A DNA stretch of 64,000 bases from Sipunculus nudus (Eukaryota; Annelida; Sipuncula; Golfingiida; Sipunculidae): positions 7,787,676 through 7,851,675 of the forward strand of contig CM049311.1 in assembly GCA_026874595.1 (NCBI GenBank). The letters are read 5' to 3'. Below are positions 26,501 to 41,500 of this stretch, in pieces. Under the pieces are notes generated by a model that was not told the DNA's origin, made no database searches, and saw nothing but the letters and a program-made list of their open reading frames with translations. The translations under genes and the position numbers were made by a program. Numbering within the stretch: position 1 is the stretch's first letter; every line of letters starts with the position of its first letter.

Positions 26501-29500
26501 AAAACTTATTGGTCCTTATGTGTTATTTACTTACATATGAAATAATAAAATATGGTACTAAATAGATAAAGTATGACCAATGACACTACAGTTCTTGTCC
26601 TAAAAGGAGGACTAATACATATAAATTTGCAGATTTTCTTACCAAAAGAGCTCATGATGATAAATAAGTAAGAAACAAAGCAATTCTTCATTGATAATGT
26701 GGGTAAATAATTGTATGTTAAATAGTCACCTGTTGCAGACTGGTTGACTGAAGTGACAGGGGGAAGGACACTGATCACATGCATAAACAATAACTTTTAG
26801 TGTAAAAAAAAGTGTCATTTCAAGTTTCTGCCAGGCATTGTCAGAATTGATGAAAACATTTTTGTACAACAGTTTTCAATATGCCTTATTTTGTATTTCA
26901 CTTTTTTCTTCAGGGAGGTTGTGTGCTGAGATTTTACCACAAGGAAATCGGGGCCTATTTATCTGCTGAAGGGGTGTTCCCTGACACAGTGTCTACTAAT
27001 GGTAAATATCATTGAAAATAATTTTATTTTTTTATGTCAAATTTTACAACAAAGCTTTCATTTGCCTATACAGAGTCAGTTCAGTCATTTCATTCAAATG
27101 TACAGTATTGGTTTTTAGCTCAGCTGACTATAAGTCATCTGAGCTATAGTCATGGTCCATTGTCCGTCGTCCGTCCTTCCGGATGTCCATCCGTAAGACT
27201 GGCATGTTTTGACACCATTGGACCTACGAATCTGAAATTTGGCATACAGTTCCATGTCCCCAAAATCTCCTACCATGCCGAAAATTGTGTCAATAAGACT
27301 TTTTTCCTTCGAGATATTAAGGAAAAACCTCAATTTTTTATTAGAAATCTATTTTCACACTTCAGGACTGCCTAATATCAAAACCACTCATCTGGTTTTC
27401 TTCATATTTACCATAAATATTCCTTTATACAGTTCCTATGTACATGTCAGAAATTAAGTCAGTATTATTTAATTTAAAAAAGTTATTGGCCCAAACATAA
27501 TGGACTTTGTAAAAAAATCAGGAAAGATATTTGGTCACTTAAGACCAAAAGTGTTGAAGGTAGGGACTTTTTTTCAGTAATACAACTTTAATTAATAAAA
27601 ATTTAATTGTATACCAAATATTAGATCAAAATCTGTTAAATTTTTTTAAATATTGGCAAAAATATAAAATTGGTACCTTAAATTTGCCCAAGTTTGACCA
27701 TGGCACGTTTTTTTCCTGTAACTGCTGTGGATTTAATTTTCAAAGCATGTTTTTGTTACTATTTCATCTGTTAACACCAAACATTTGAAACCAGTTGATC
27801 AAAAACTAGATTTTATTCAAGTTTCCATGCACCATGTCTCATATTGTTTACATCAAGCTAGTGTTATGCAGTTTGATAGAGCTCAGCTCCCCAGCTTCAG
27901 CTCTTAGTTCCTTAAATTTGGCATACAGTTAGATGTCTCCAAAATCCCCTACCATGCCAAGAATTTGATAACTAGGACTTCATTCCTTCGAGATATTAAT
28001 AGAAAAAAACTTCATTTTTCCATTAAAAACCCATTGTTATACTATAAGACTGCCTAATATCAAAACCACTGATCTGACTTTGATCATATATGATATACAT
28101 ATTTTTCTATACATTTGCTATGCATATGCCAGAAAGATGTCAGTATTGCGTAATTGTTTTAAGTTATGGGACCAAACATAATGCTCTTTTAAAAATATCA
28201 AGAAATATATTTACTCCCTTAACAAGAGGATTGCTGAAGCTAGAGATTTTTTGTCAGGGATGTAACATTATTTAATCAAGATTTGAATTGAATACCCAAA
28301 ATAAGTTCTGAATTTTTCAAATTTTATAAGTTATTAGTATAAATATAAAATTAATACCTTAAATTTTGCCCAACTTTGACCATGGCACTTTTGTTTCCTG
28401 AGGGCACTGTTGATATAATTTTCATATCATGCACACATAAGGATTTCATCTTTGTAGCTTAGAAAGCTGAAAGAAATTTGCCAAATATTGTAGCTTTTAT
28501 TAATGTTTTTATGAGACCATGTCAGACCCAGGCTCAATCAAGCCCCTCTTTAGTCACCTGTATGTTGACCTTGATGGCCTTTTCATCAGATTATGCACGC
28601 TTGAGGCGAGGCATACACTGGGGCAGCCAGGCAGCTCATTCCCAGCCACAGTTGATCCAGGTGTCCAACCCAACTCATCTAGTAGTTGTTTTGAAAAACA
28701 ACATAACAACAAACAATTAATTAATAATTTTTTATTGGTTTTTAATAACAAATTAAAGAAAAATTAATAGAAAAGGAATTTGTTAGTCAATTAGTAACAG
28801 AAAATTAACTTTCAGTTACTAATGATGTAAGAATTTTGTATGGATGGGTAGAATGTCAATGTCAATGTTATTCCAAATAACACCATGCAGTCACCTATGG
28901 TATTTTTCAGTTAAATTTTAATGATTAAAAAAAATAAATCATATTATTCATTACTAATCATTAGGGATCATATGAAGGAAATTAATGATAGACAAAGATG
29001 CAGTTGATAATATTAATCTAGATTCCTACTGTGTCTAGTTTGTAGATTGATGTGAAAGTAGTCCAAATGAATATATTACATTTATTTTTTTTTTAATATA
29101 AATAAAAGCCATAAAACCAGGTACTTATGATCATTATTTAAATTTGTGAATTTTGTATATTCTGGATTCTCAAGATCATTGTTTGGCTAAGCCTGAATAA
29201 ATACTAGACATGGTGCGAATGCTTTGCAAATGTACTTGAATACGAATATGAATATGTACGGCATTAAAAAATTTTATTGCATAAGAATGGGAATTCAGGT
29301 AAAAATGAAAGTATTTGAATACCAGTGCAGATACTTAAAAAATGTATTCATGAATGCATTCATGAATATATTCTATAATATTATCTTAATTATCATTTCA
29401 GTTAATTTTATTTAAAAAAATCATATGATTTTCTTATTATTTTTTTAAATAAAAATTATATTGGCACAATATTTTTTATCGAATTTTAATAAAAAGTTAA

Positions 29501-32500
29501 ACTCTTTTATTATATGTGCTGCTTATAAGTTATATGGCCAATTCAAAATCTGTGTGACAATAGCACTCCATTTGTTAATATAATAAATGAAATCAATCCT
29601 CTCCCCTGTCTCCAAAGATACTTTTAAAATCATACATAAGCTAAAGACGAACAACTCATAATAAAGCTTATATTTATTACCACACAAAACCAGCATGTGA
29701 CTCATTCCCTAGTCATATTTTTTATCATATATAACAGTTGAGCGCCGTGACCCATGGGTCCCTTGTTCTTAACAGTAGCTAGGTTAATGCAACATATTAC
29801 TCTAGAGCTACATTATCATCATTCTCTCTTTTGTGTTTTTGCATTTGCATATCAGTCTTTCTTTATCCAGGTTCAGTCATATTTATGCCTTATCACCAAA
29901 AATGGCCTATCAGTTTGCAAGTAGGCTGGTTACATCCTGTGCTTTTGCATATTTTCCAATTAAAAAATATATAGAAATGTTTGCTTTGTATATATTTCAC
30001 AGATTTATCTGCATGGTATTCGTAAGACACAACATGTTCATGCACATTTGCATTGAAATTATGTTATTAATGATTAAGATTATTATTTTACTATTATAGT
30101 ACATCTGCGGGTGAGAAAGGTGGACCAGGCCCGTCCTAAAACAAACTACCCATCAACATCAGGAATTGTTTACTGGCAAGTAGAAGCAGAAGATGGTGTG
30201 CTAAATGGTATGTATATCATGAAGGGTTCTTTCAGTTCCAAGAAAGCTTGAATTAAAAGTAACAAGTGCAAGGCTCTGAGAGGCCTTCAAAAATACATTT
30301 CTCCCCTGCAACACATTGAAGTCACTCAACTTTGAAGCACAGAGCCTTTTCATATTATTTTCCTACATGCAAACAAAGGCAACATTCCTATATTCATGTT
30401 GAAGTGTTCATTGCATTTTTTTTCTGTGGAAAAATACATGTAATGCTTTAATCTAAGCTTCTTTTGGCTTGTTATATTCATTCTGAACATTTCACTTAAA
30501 TAAATTTTTTAATATTGATTTGTTGTAAATTTTATTTCACTGATCAGGGCAGTTTAAATATTAAATTAAATTTATAATTAATCTACCATTATCTTTTATT
30601 TAGAAAAAAAATCTGTTGATTTCAGGATGGAAGGATTGAGTCAGTGATGGTTGTTAAAATTTGAACAAAATATTTCTTAGAAATAAGAGACTGTCCGAGA
30701 TATCGGAACATTTAGTTTGCATGGCTGCAATTTTTATGGTATGGCACAGGAGAATGACAAAATGACATTCACTTCAGCCAAGTTTAGACCCATGTAGCAC
30801 ATAGGCTTTCTGTTAATATCAAAATGATGGGTTTGAAAATTTCTGGCTAGAGATTTAAGAGAATCAGGGTTCGCTGTTTTCCTATCATTAAAGGTGATAC
30901 CATCAAATGGCAGCAGCAGGTTCGAATCCGTCACATGATCACAAGACAGTACCTGTGTGTACTACCAGATGGCACTGTGACTCTTGAAGAAAATGCATAT
31001 GATCCAAACACAGTGTTCAGGATGCATCCAGTCATTGAGGTAAGGGGGCATTTTGATGAATACATCTCACAAATATATATATGTATATAGATAATCAGTG
31101 TTGCTCCTAGAGTGCGACATTGTTGCAATGCCGCAATTTTTTGGCCATGCCCCCTTGTTTCTAGGCAAGCGCGCCCATGTGGACGCACTATTTTCACATG
31201 CGTCCCCTAAAAGTTTAAATAATGCGACCCTTAAACGAACGTAGTTATATGAAAGATTTGCGGGAATCCTCTGGTAGGAATCTCTGATAAAACTATATAT
31301 GCGGGACTACATGATACACATACTGTAACACTGATTGAATGGTAACACCATCGATGTCAAGAATGCATCGCCTCAGGGTTGGTCCATACACATGAAAGGG
31401 TTGCACATATACTCACAAAGATCGATGTTCTTGTGGTCGGAATAAAGTGGCAAGTGAGCGTCCAGTGCTCGACCGGATGTTGTTTAGCCAACATTATCTC
31501 ACAATAAGATTTATTTTAATCATTTATTAATTAATATGAAAAAATAGAATTTTTTTTATTAAATGAAGTTTAGAAAGTGCACCCATGGCCGACATGATCA
31601 ATCTTTTTGACATTTCCCCTATAAGATAATCCGCGAAGCACGGTTGGTAACGCGCCTCCCTGGCATTTCGAAATGTTCTTATTTAATGATGTCAAGCAGT
31701 TCTCAAAAGCGTATACAGTTAAGAATTATATCAGCTTGATCATATACATTAAATTATAATGCTTCAGATTACGTGATTACGATTGCTCAGACGATTATTT
31801 CGCTCAAAGCAACTCAGTTCAGGTGTCCCACAATCTGAAACTACCGGTCTGTGCCTGTCGTGACACCGTTTCACGGCAGACAAGCCAATCGACGGCCGTT
31901 CTTTTTCTATATTTGCATATTTCTATTCTGGACTGAATGTTTCTCTCTGTTGCCCGATATGTATAAAGAAGGCAGAGCCCAGGAATATACTTCGACAAAA
32001 GTGCGAGGTTTCTCCTGACTGAATGACTTCACTATCGTGGTTTAATTGATATTAAAATGTCATTACTTAGAAGAACCCAACTGTTTCGTTGTTGTTTTTT
32101 TTACATTTTCTCTGACCAATAATATGGACATTTAATCGTTTGTTACTGGTTGAACAAGTAGTTAAAGCTGCTGCCGCGCCCACAGCATATTTTCCCGGTT
32201 AAGCTGATCTACATCGTTTCCACGGCTACGTATAGGTATAGGCTAACACGGGTATATACGGACAGAAAGATACAGTTTCTGATTTAAATAGTTCGAATGT
32301 TTTATTTTGATACTTGCCTAAGAATTATAGGCTTGATAATGCAGCGCCGGCCACAAAATTTCCCAACTGACATGTTGGCCAAACATCGTTGCACGGCACC
32401 GCCAACGCATAAATGACACGTCGGTTTTAGTTTTATTGGGAACCGAAATTTCGACGATCATTCCTTTCATACTTTCATACTAACAATTATGTAATATGGT

Positions 32501-35500
32501 GACCCCGGCAGCAGCAAAATTCAAAAGACTCTCATCGTACCAAGGCAACTAACGCTAGCATGCACGGCCGACTTTCTGAATAACCTATTCTTATCAAATT
32601 TATCGACGGTGATTAAACCCTTGCCTAAATGTGTATGTCCTTTATCCGTATTGAGTTGTTCACATCAATAAGTTTCGATATTGATTTGCCACTTTGAATG
32701 ACACCAGTTGTTGCGCAATTCTTCAGTTAGCAATGAACATGATTGTATGTCACCAGATTGCTATCTGTACATCAATGTACCGTTATTATTGATCCTGAGA
32801 CATGAATTCTATTGCCTTCAGTTTTATGACGCCTTAAAAGTGGTGACGTGTATCGATTCCAACCTTTACAAATATTTATAATTCATTCCAAATGCACAAA
32901 CCATACTATATTCATATTACATAGATTATTTTAAGATAATAATTTGCTTCGAGGACATTGTCCCCACCTAATTTTGGTGTGTCCCCCAGAAATTACATAA
33001 AGGGGCCCGGTGTCCCTTTGCTTTTCATGCCTAGGAGTAACACTGGATAATGATCTTTTTTTAGATCCTTAGTATGTTTGTGAGCCTGTTTGGGCTCCAC
33101 GAAGGCAATGAAAAGTCCTTGTAGTAAAAAACAAACATTTATTACCAACGAGGTCACAACGAGGCCATTGGGCGTGTGTCATTCGCACAAACATGAAAAG
33201 CATATCGGGCGTGTGTCAACGACTCCAAAACTAAAACACATATGCGGAGATACTGATATAAAAACTAAACAGTCTGTCTAGTACATGACATTCCTCCCCT
33301 TTTTAGCTGAAGACTTAAAGTTAAAGTTACCATGCAATACAGTAAACAGCTTATCATTTTAAATATTGCGCTCCAATAAAGAGTAGGAACTTGAATTGTA
33401 CCGAGACTGAATTAAAATGGGTACCACATTTGTCAAACATCTAAAATCAGCTGTAAAACTGAAGAAGGCTTAGAACCAGACAAGTTACTACAATTACACT
33501 CAGAACCTACTTTAAACTCAGCTTATTATACACAGTAAAGGAACAAGATCAAGAAAATATATATTAAATGTGAAACCTGAGATGCATGCAATCCAGTCTT
33601 AAAGGTTCACACATGAAAAATGTTGCAGAAATTAAATGTGTCCTGTCCACCTGTAAATGTGAGATAGTTATCTGAAAAATACGGATTTAAATCAGTCAGT
33701 TTCAAGTTCAGCAAGCTCAACCTTTAATCAAATGTCACAAACACTTAAAATAATCGGTCAAGTAATTAGAAACACAGTTCACTTGTAGTATCTACATTGC
33801 AGGTATAAAATAAGTAATCCATTGTAGCACGGGTATCAAGTCATGCACTTTTTTGTTACAAATCTAATCTGTCAGGGGAGCGGCGCGCTCTCACTGACCT
33901 GCGAAGTGCGACGCTATTTGTTTTGTTGTTGGAACCGCGAGTATTCTGTGCAGTAGCAGGGTTAATAGTTTTGTTGTTGGAACCGCGAGTATTCTGTGCA
34001 GTAGCAGGGTTAATAGAGGTAATAGCACTGGTAGACCTCTCAGCGTCCATCTCTGGTGGAATCAGGATATCCTGGCACGTTGAAGGTTCTGCATGTACTG
34101 GAACAATACTGGCACGGTATGGGTACTGAGGGATGTTAATTGTATTATCATCCTGTCTCTGCGCTACCACCTCCTCCCCCTCACAGGGAGCGGACTCATC
34201 AATGGGATACCTGCGTTTTAGGTGATCTTGGTGCCGTCGCCATACTCTGCCGTCCACCAGCCTGACAGCAAAAGAAACCGGACCAAGTTGGTCTTGAACT
34301 ACACCTGGAAGCCAGCCGGGAAGACCAGCAAAGTTTCGCGCATACACAGCATCACCACAGAAGAATGAACGAGCTTGCGCATGCTTGTCATGATGCTGCT
34401 TCATTTTGTCCTGTTTAACATGAACATCTGCTTCAATATCTGGCCGAAGCAGATCCAGTCGTGAGCGAGGCTTATGTCTCATCAGGAGCACGGACGGAGG
34501 TTCACCAGTTGTAGTGTGTGGAGTGAGATTGTAGGTTAACAAATAGCCATATAGCCGGCTTTCCAATGAACCTTGGTTACATCGCTTTAGACCGTTTTTC
34601 ACCGACTGAACTGCTTTTTCTGCTAATCCATTACTGGCTGGGTGAAAAGGCGATACTTTAACATTTCGTATCCCATTACTTTGGCAGAAAGCTTGAAATT
34701 CTTGGCTAGTGAAACAAGTAGCATTGTCTGAGACTAATGCGCAGGGTAAACCATGTGTAGCGAGAGTATGTCTTAAGCGGTCAATGGTAGCGGCAGACCT
34801 GTTACCAGACATGACATGTGCATCCACAAATTTGGTGCCTGCATCCACAATAATAAGAATCATTTTACCCTCAAACGGGCCCAAAAATCGATGTGAAGTC
34901 TGTCCCAAGGTTTGGTAGGCCAAGACCAGGGATGTAAGGGAGCTTTGGGTGGATTTCTTCCTAGCTCTTGGCATGGAGTACATTGTTTGACTGTGAGTTC
35001 TATGTCATTGTCTAAATTGGGCCACCAAACATAAGATCTACTCAGACCTTTCATTCGCACAATACCAGGGTGTGTGGAATGCAGCTCTGTTAACCCTGCT
35101 TCACGATACTCTGGTGGCACCACAATTCGACATCCCCAGAGTAGACAGTCACTCTGAACTGATAGTTCTTGTCTCCTCCAAGCATACGGTCTGAGCTCTG
35201 CTTCTGTTGTTTTTACAGGCCATCCCTGTAACACATACTGAACAACACCGCTCAGAACAGGGTCTCTACGTGTCTCATTTGCAATATCCTCGGATGTGAT
35301 GGGGTTAGCTGATGTTATATACTCCATCGAGAAAACTACCTCGGGTGGTTCCGGAATATCAGTCGGTTGTGTACTGGAGCTGGGTAATCTACTTAGTGCA
35401 TCAGCATTTGAGATGTCCTTACCTGGCTTATGTACTATGGTGTAGTTGTAACTTCCAAGGAGGAGTGCCCACCTTTGAATCCGACCAGAAGCCATAGTAG

Positions 35501-38500
35501 AAGTAGGTTTGTGTTCTTTCAGTAAGCCAAGCAAGGGTTTATGGTTCGTATATATATCATAAATCTGCGGCCGTAAAGATATTTATGGAAACGTTTGACA
35601 CCGAACACGACAGCAAGACCTTCTTTTTCTAGCTGAGCGTACTTGCGTTCAGCCGGAGCAAGCATCCTGGAAGCGTAAGCTATAGGTCTTAGGCCTGCCT
35701 CAGTCTCATGGGAAAGGACCACTCCTACACCATGAGGGGATGCATTACATTCCAAAACCAGCAGTTTGCTCGGGTCATAATGCACAAGAAGGTTGGATGA
35801 TTTTAGCATATCTTTGCTTTTAATAAAAGCTTCCATCTGGGGTCTGTCCCATGACCAGTTGGTATCTTTATGCAATAACTCGTACAGTGGTTGAAGCACA
35901 GTGCTTGCATTAGGAAAGAATTTGTTGTAGTAGTTAATGAGTCCCAAGTAGCTACGTAGGTCAGCAACATTCTGTGGCACAGGCGCATCCTCGACTCCTT
36001 GTAATTTGTCAGGATCTGGGTGGATGCCTAGACCATCAATTACATGGCCAAGATATGTTACCGAGTCTTTCAGGAATTCACATTTATGTTTGTTCAATCT
36101 GAGTCCAGCATCTTGCAATTTTTGCAAGACCATTTTCAAGTTTTTCACATGTTCCTCATGAGTTCGGCCTGTGACCAATATGTCATCCAAAAATGCTGTT
36201 GTCATTGGAGCATCTTGCAACACTCCTTCGATGGCTCTCTGAAATATTCCTGGCGAAGAGGAAATTCCGAAAGGGAGCCTAGTATAAAAATACAGTCCCT
36301 TGGGTGTATTGACTGTGGTAAGTTTCTGCGAGTCCTCGTCCAAGACTAACTGCAGATAAGCATGACTTAGGTCAAGTTTTGTAAACTTCTGACCACCTGA
36401 CAACTTTGAATATAGTTCTTCAATGTTTGGAATAGGATAACAATCAACTTTAATGGCCTTATTTACTGTGAGTTTGTAATCGCCGCACAGACGGATTTTG
36501 CCGTTACTCTTTAAAACTGGTACCAGTGGTGCTGCCCAGTCGGAGTGAGCAGTTGGCTTTATCACACCCTCCTGCTCTAACCGATCAAGTTTATTTATGA
36601 CCTTGTCCTTGAGTGCCAATGGCACTGGTCTTGCTTTATAGAAGCAAGGAGTGCATTCAGGGTCTATGTTTATTTTCACCTTCACATTTTGTAAGGTACC
36701 AAGCTCCTCTTTGAAAACATCACAAAATGGAGCCAGGATATCTTCTACCGCAGTATCCTGTGATAACTGGTGTATCTGGTGCCAATTGATCCTAATGTGA
36801 GCCAACCAGTCTCGACCTAATAGATTCGGTCCGTTTCCAGGGACTACATGTATGTTCAAGTTTTTAATTTGGTCATGCAGCTGAACTGTGATATTAGCCA
36901 TACCTAAAGATGGCACATTGTTTCCTGTGTAAGTTTTAATGACAGGCATGTTTTCTTTATTCAAAGAGACAACCGTTTTTCCCTGAATTTTTGCAAAAGT
37001 GGTTTCATTGATTAAAGAGACTGATGCACCAGTGTCTATTTGCATTTGGGTTTCTACACCATTCAGTTTTACTTGAACCTTATATTCATCTTCCTGGCTA
37101 GGCATTGTGTTTAGGTGGTACATATCCTCATATTCTGTCGGGGTATCAGTGGCCTGGACGCTGTACACTTGTTTGGAGTCCTTCCGCTTATTTGAACTAC
37201 GACACACAGGCACAAAGTGATTTGCTTTGCCACACTTCCTGCATGTTTTTCTGTAAGCAGGACAACACTTATTTTGGGCATGTGGCCAAGGCTCATCACA
37301 ATTATAACACGTTTTGTCATTTCCTGTCACTACAGGTTTCTTGGAATGTCTCTGAGGTTTCTGTGATTTAGCCTTTTTGGCAAAAGGCGTTGTTAGTTTG
37401 TTCACCGATGGTTGAGATCCTTTTAGTTTATCTTCAATCAATTTTGACTGTGATCTTGCTGCCTCAAGGGTACGTCCATACTGCAACAGAGCACCTAATG
37501 ACAGGTCTGGTTTTGCCATACCCTCCTCACGGAGTTTATTAGAAGAGCCCTTTTGAATGATTTGAGATTTGATTTCACGATCACTGTCATGAAATTCACA
37601 GTTCATTGCGAGATGCTTAAGCCGACAATAAAAACTATCAAGGTCCTCACCTGGCTCTTGTTGTGTCTGCCTGAACTGAAACAGTTCAAATTCCAAATTT
37701 CTTTTTGGCGTGAAAAAGTCTGAAAATACCTTTTTGGCAGTATCATATTTTGTTTCACCTGATCTGACAGTTGGTTCAGTCAATGTAGAGAAAATGCCAT
37801 GCAGCTCCTCCCCCACCATATGAAGAAGAAGGGCACGATGGTGTACTGAATCCTCAATGCCAGCGGCAACCAAATAATTGTCAAACCGAGCAATCCATTT
37901 TATCCAGCGTTGCGAGGCTGAATGTCTAGATACTGGAATGCTAAATACTGGAATGGAGGCATCGAAATTTCCGTGGAAGTAGCCATGATGACGAAGTAAG
38001 GATGACAAGCTAGAGACACCGCAAAAAGTTCACTGACACGAACCGGTTGGAGGAAATGACCGGACGTAATGAGCGAAAATATAAGCAGGTACCGTTCAGG
38101 GGCCAGACGATCGGCGCACAATGACTCTGTCTGCAATGACAACTCGTGTCGGACAACTAGTGTCAACAGTTTTCACCTTGTCGCCATTTAGTATGTTTGT
38201 GAGCCTGTTTGGGCTCCACGAAGGCAATGAAAAGTCCTTGTAGTAAAAAACAAACATTTATTACCAACGAGATCACAATGAGGCCATCGGGCATGTGTCA
38301 TTCGCACAAACATGAAAAGCATATCGGGCGTGTCAACAACTCCAAAACTAAAACACATATGCGGAGATACTGATATAAAAACTAAACAGTCTGTCTAGTA
38401 CATGACAATCCTCTACACATGTACTAAATATATTTAATTTCCTGTTAACTGTATTAAATTTGAAATATCTCTTATGTTTAATTGATCAATATATAGTGTT

Positions 38501-41500
38501 TTAAAGCAGATTCAGGAAAGGCAACATGAACATGTGCTCATCTGTATTAGAAATAAACTGGTTGTGTTGACATATTTTATAGTGCAGCCTCACGTGACAC
38601 AGTAAATTTTTTTGAAGGCATTTGCTGAAACAGCACAATTCAGGCATAAAATGCAGATTAATTTCCTGTGTGTTCAGCAGAAAACTTGATGGTGACTAAA
38701 TTTTAAAATTACTGTTATGAATATAATAAAGGCCCTTTCATTTATTTAATATTGTACTCTGAACAAGTGTATTGAGATAGTTTGATGTTTAACTTACAGG
38801 AGAGTGATGAGATAGTGTTTGAGAGCTACTGTAGACTGGAGCATGTGTTAACTGGCTTCTGGCTTCAGGGTCAGGAAGGTAGGCATTTTAGCATGTTAAT
38901 CCCTTGAAAATACAGTCTTAAGGCAAACAGAATATACAAAAGGTTGAAGTAGAGTCCTGTAGCTTGTGGATGATGTGAATATCCTTGAAGAAGCTTGACT
39001 TTTGTAGTGAAAATAACTTTGAATGTAAAATGATCAATGTTCACATAGATTTTGATAAATATTAAAATTTAAGTCTAATTTATTATATTTGATAACATCT
39101 AGTTGTGTCTGTAATTTCACCAAGAATTAACATTTAGTCCTGTATAAGAGAATGTGTATAAAAATATCCTGGGTATGTTTCAGTTTATTTTAACCCATGA
39201 TATCATATCAAACATGTTTCCATCAGATCAAATTTTTTACCATGAAATCCTTTTGACTTCAAGATATCATTAACTGCAGTGGTGATAGGGCAGGGGTGGG
39301 CTGATCCATACTGGGACGATATTATTCATGATTCATGATCTACTATTGATCCATTTGGATCACACTAAAATATTTATCAGTTTCTTCTTGTTTTAAAGTT
39401 TGTCACCAAATTAAGCTCATAAATATCTTACACAGGTCACAGATTTCACTTCAAACAGAATAATTTATGTGTTGAAAACAGACTTGAATCCTGTGAGATT
39501 CTGAATTTATTTCTGTAAACTTATGTCTGCTGTAATCTTCTCCCTCTCTATTTACAGATGAGAAATTTGTAAGGAGCAGTCAGGTAAAGGAAGGAGCAGA
39601 TGGCCACCAGGTGGAAGCACTGCAGTGGGATGGAGCTCCACTATGTCAGGTTTGTACAGATAAAAGAGTACTTGATTTTCAGTTTTGTATCACTGCTTCA
39701 TATTGCAATATGAGTATGTAATGATTGTCACTGTTAAAGTAACTGAACAGCCATACCTTTATTATCCATTTTATTGTAATTGAGAAAACATAAATAATTC
39801 TAGAGCATTAAAATATATATTTCGTCAGTTACATTAACACCTGATGATTCCTTTGTGGTTTGTCACAGGTCAATGCTTCTGCTGAAAACAAGGATGATGA
39901 TGCCTTCACCCTACAGATGGTTGAGATGGAAGATCTTGAGAACTTCAACATGGTGGCAGGATTTGTGCCATTAATCCTGGATCTTCAGACCTGGGTATGT
40001 GTATTCTTAATAACAGGACATCTGGCTTCAGGTCAGGTTAAGTCATTTGGAAGCTGGAAAGTGTCTCATAAGGCCAATATTCTTTATATAGACCAGGATG
40101 GACCTCTGTGTTTTATATATTGGCTTTTACACTGAGAGAGCCTGACCTGAAGTTTAATGGTTGTTTAGAGATAACTTGTAAAATCTGGATTCAGACTTTT
40201 TAATTGATGTTGTCTCAGTGAGTTCATTATTAAGATCAGTAATCCATGATTGTTCAAATATGGTTATTATGACCACAATTATTTTTAAACTACCTTTCTT
40301 TGGCCTGCCCATGACCATATGGTAGAAAAAATAAGAAATTATATTTTATTTAATTTCAAAATGCACACTGTGCCTAATAGTCATCTGCTGTGTAATGGTC
40401 AAGTGATCCAGCATTGTGTATGTTGTGAAGAAACTGTTACAATGCCAGACACACTGACAGCAACATCACCTATGCAGATGTGATAGTTTTAACACTTTTA
40501 TAATTTCAGATATAACAAAGACAATATTCCTTTGTTGATATAGCGGACTTATATATTTAGTGTCTGTCATCACTGACAGATGTCACCAGTGCTGTGGAAA
40601 ATGTCTTTGGTGTGCTTAATCTCATTTTTGAGACTCGCTGTCCTTGGCCACTTTCATCACCATTCCTGGCCTGTTTTTCACCCATGTGCAGGTCGCCACT
40701 GGCAGAGGTACATAAATTGCATGAATGGCTGTTTAGGTTATGCAAAGTTTGTACAAATATTGCTCATTAAAAAATAGTTTTTTTGCAGATCTGCAAAATC
40801 TAAAAACATGTTTGCATCTTTTGAAGATAAAAAGTTACAGTTTGAGAAATTAAACGTAAGAGGTTCAGTAGCTTTTTACATTTTCACAACCCCCAGAGAT
40901 TACATTTTCAGAATGCAGATACATATTTTGTCTTCCAGGTGGCAAATACAGAGAACATGTCCAAGCGATTACATAAACTTCATCAGGTAAGTCCGTCATC
41001 AAAGTATGTTAGGTTTCTTAGAAACAATTCTCTTGAAAAAAAAAAAAGTTCACAAATATCTTGAGTGAGATACATATTGATGAAATAAAAAAAGTGTAAT
41101 AATTATGAAGCTTATACAAAAACGGTGAAAAAGAAAGGTAAAATACATATGCACTGATGCTCATTATTTTTGGCATACATATTGATCATGACGTGTTCCA
41201 TCAATTTCAGCAGACTGGGTGCGCCACCTCTATTTTTTCAATTTTTACAAATTTTTTTCTCTATTTGTGAGACCTTTAAAGATGTGGTTATCTGTCAACA
41301 GGGTACGAATTGTAATAAATGGACCTAGAATCTTCATTCTTGTCATGCAAGGATGCCCATGAAAATTGTCTGTGGGAATCTGAAATTAGGTCTCTGTTAC
41401 TCATATCCTTTGAGCTATGGCACTCCAAAGTACTGCTCAGAATAATGGAAAATTTGATACAAAAGCTGAAGTATCTGAACAACTAATCCAGAGACCACCA

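Larger units (their letters stand above)
33070..38407 (-). mobile_element. Gypsy-1: Ty3/Gypsy LTR retrotransposon, K02A2.6-like, decayed
   Basis: A 5338-bp element in intron 11, antisense to the host gene. Short LTRs of 221 and 219 bp are flanked by the 5-bp target duplication ATCCT (33065-33069 and 38408-38412). In transcription order it has a primer-binding site, gag-protease-RT-RNase H in one frame, integrase in two further frames and a polypurine tract. Order and motifs are of Ty3/Gypsy type, close to the mag/K02A2.6 group by my recollection of that family. Frame breaks and a changed RNase H aspartate make it inactive. Confidence 0.93.

Noticed and set aside
37900-38166. 88-codon frame ending in a gag-like start
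   Set aside because: Only its last 28 codons (from 37986) look like gag. It is the probable natural gag start put out of frame and is not an independent gene.
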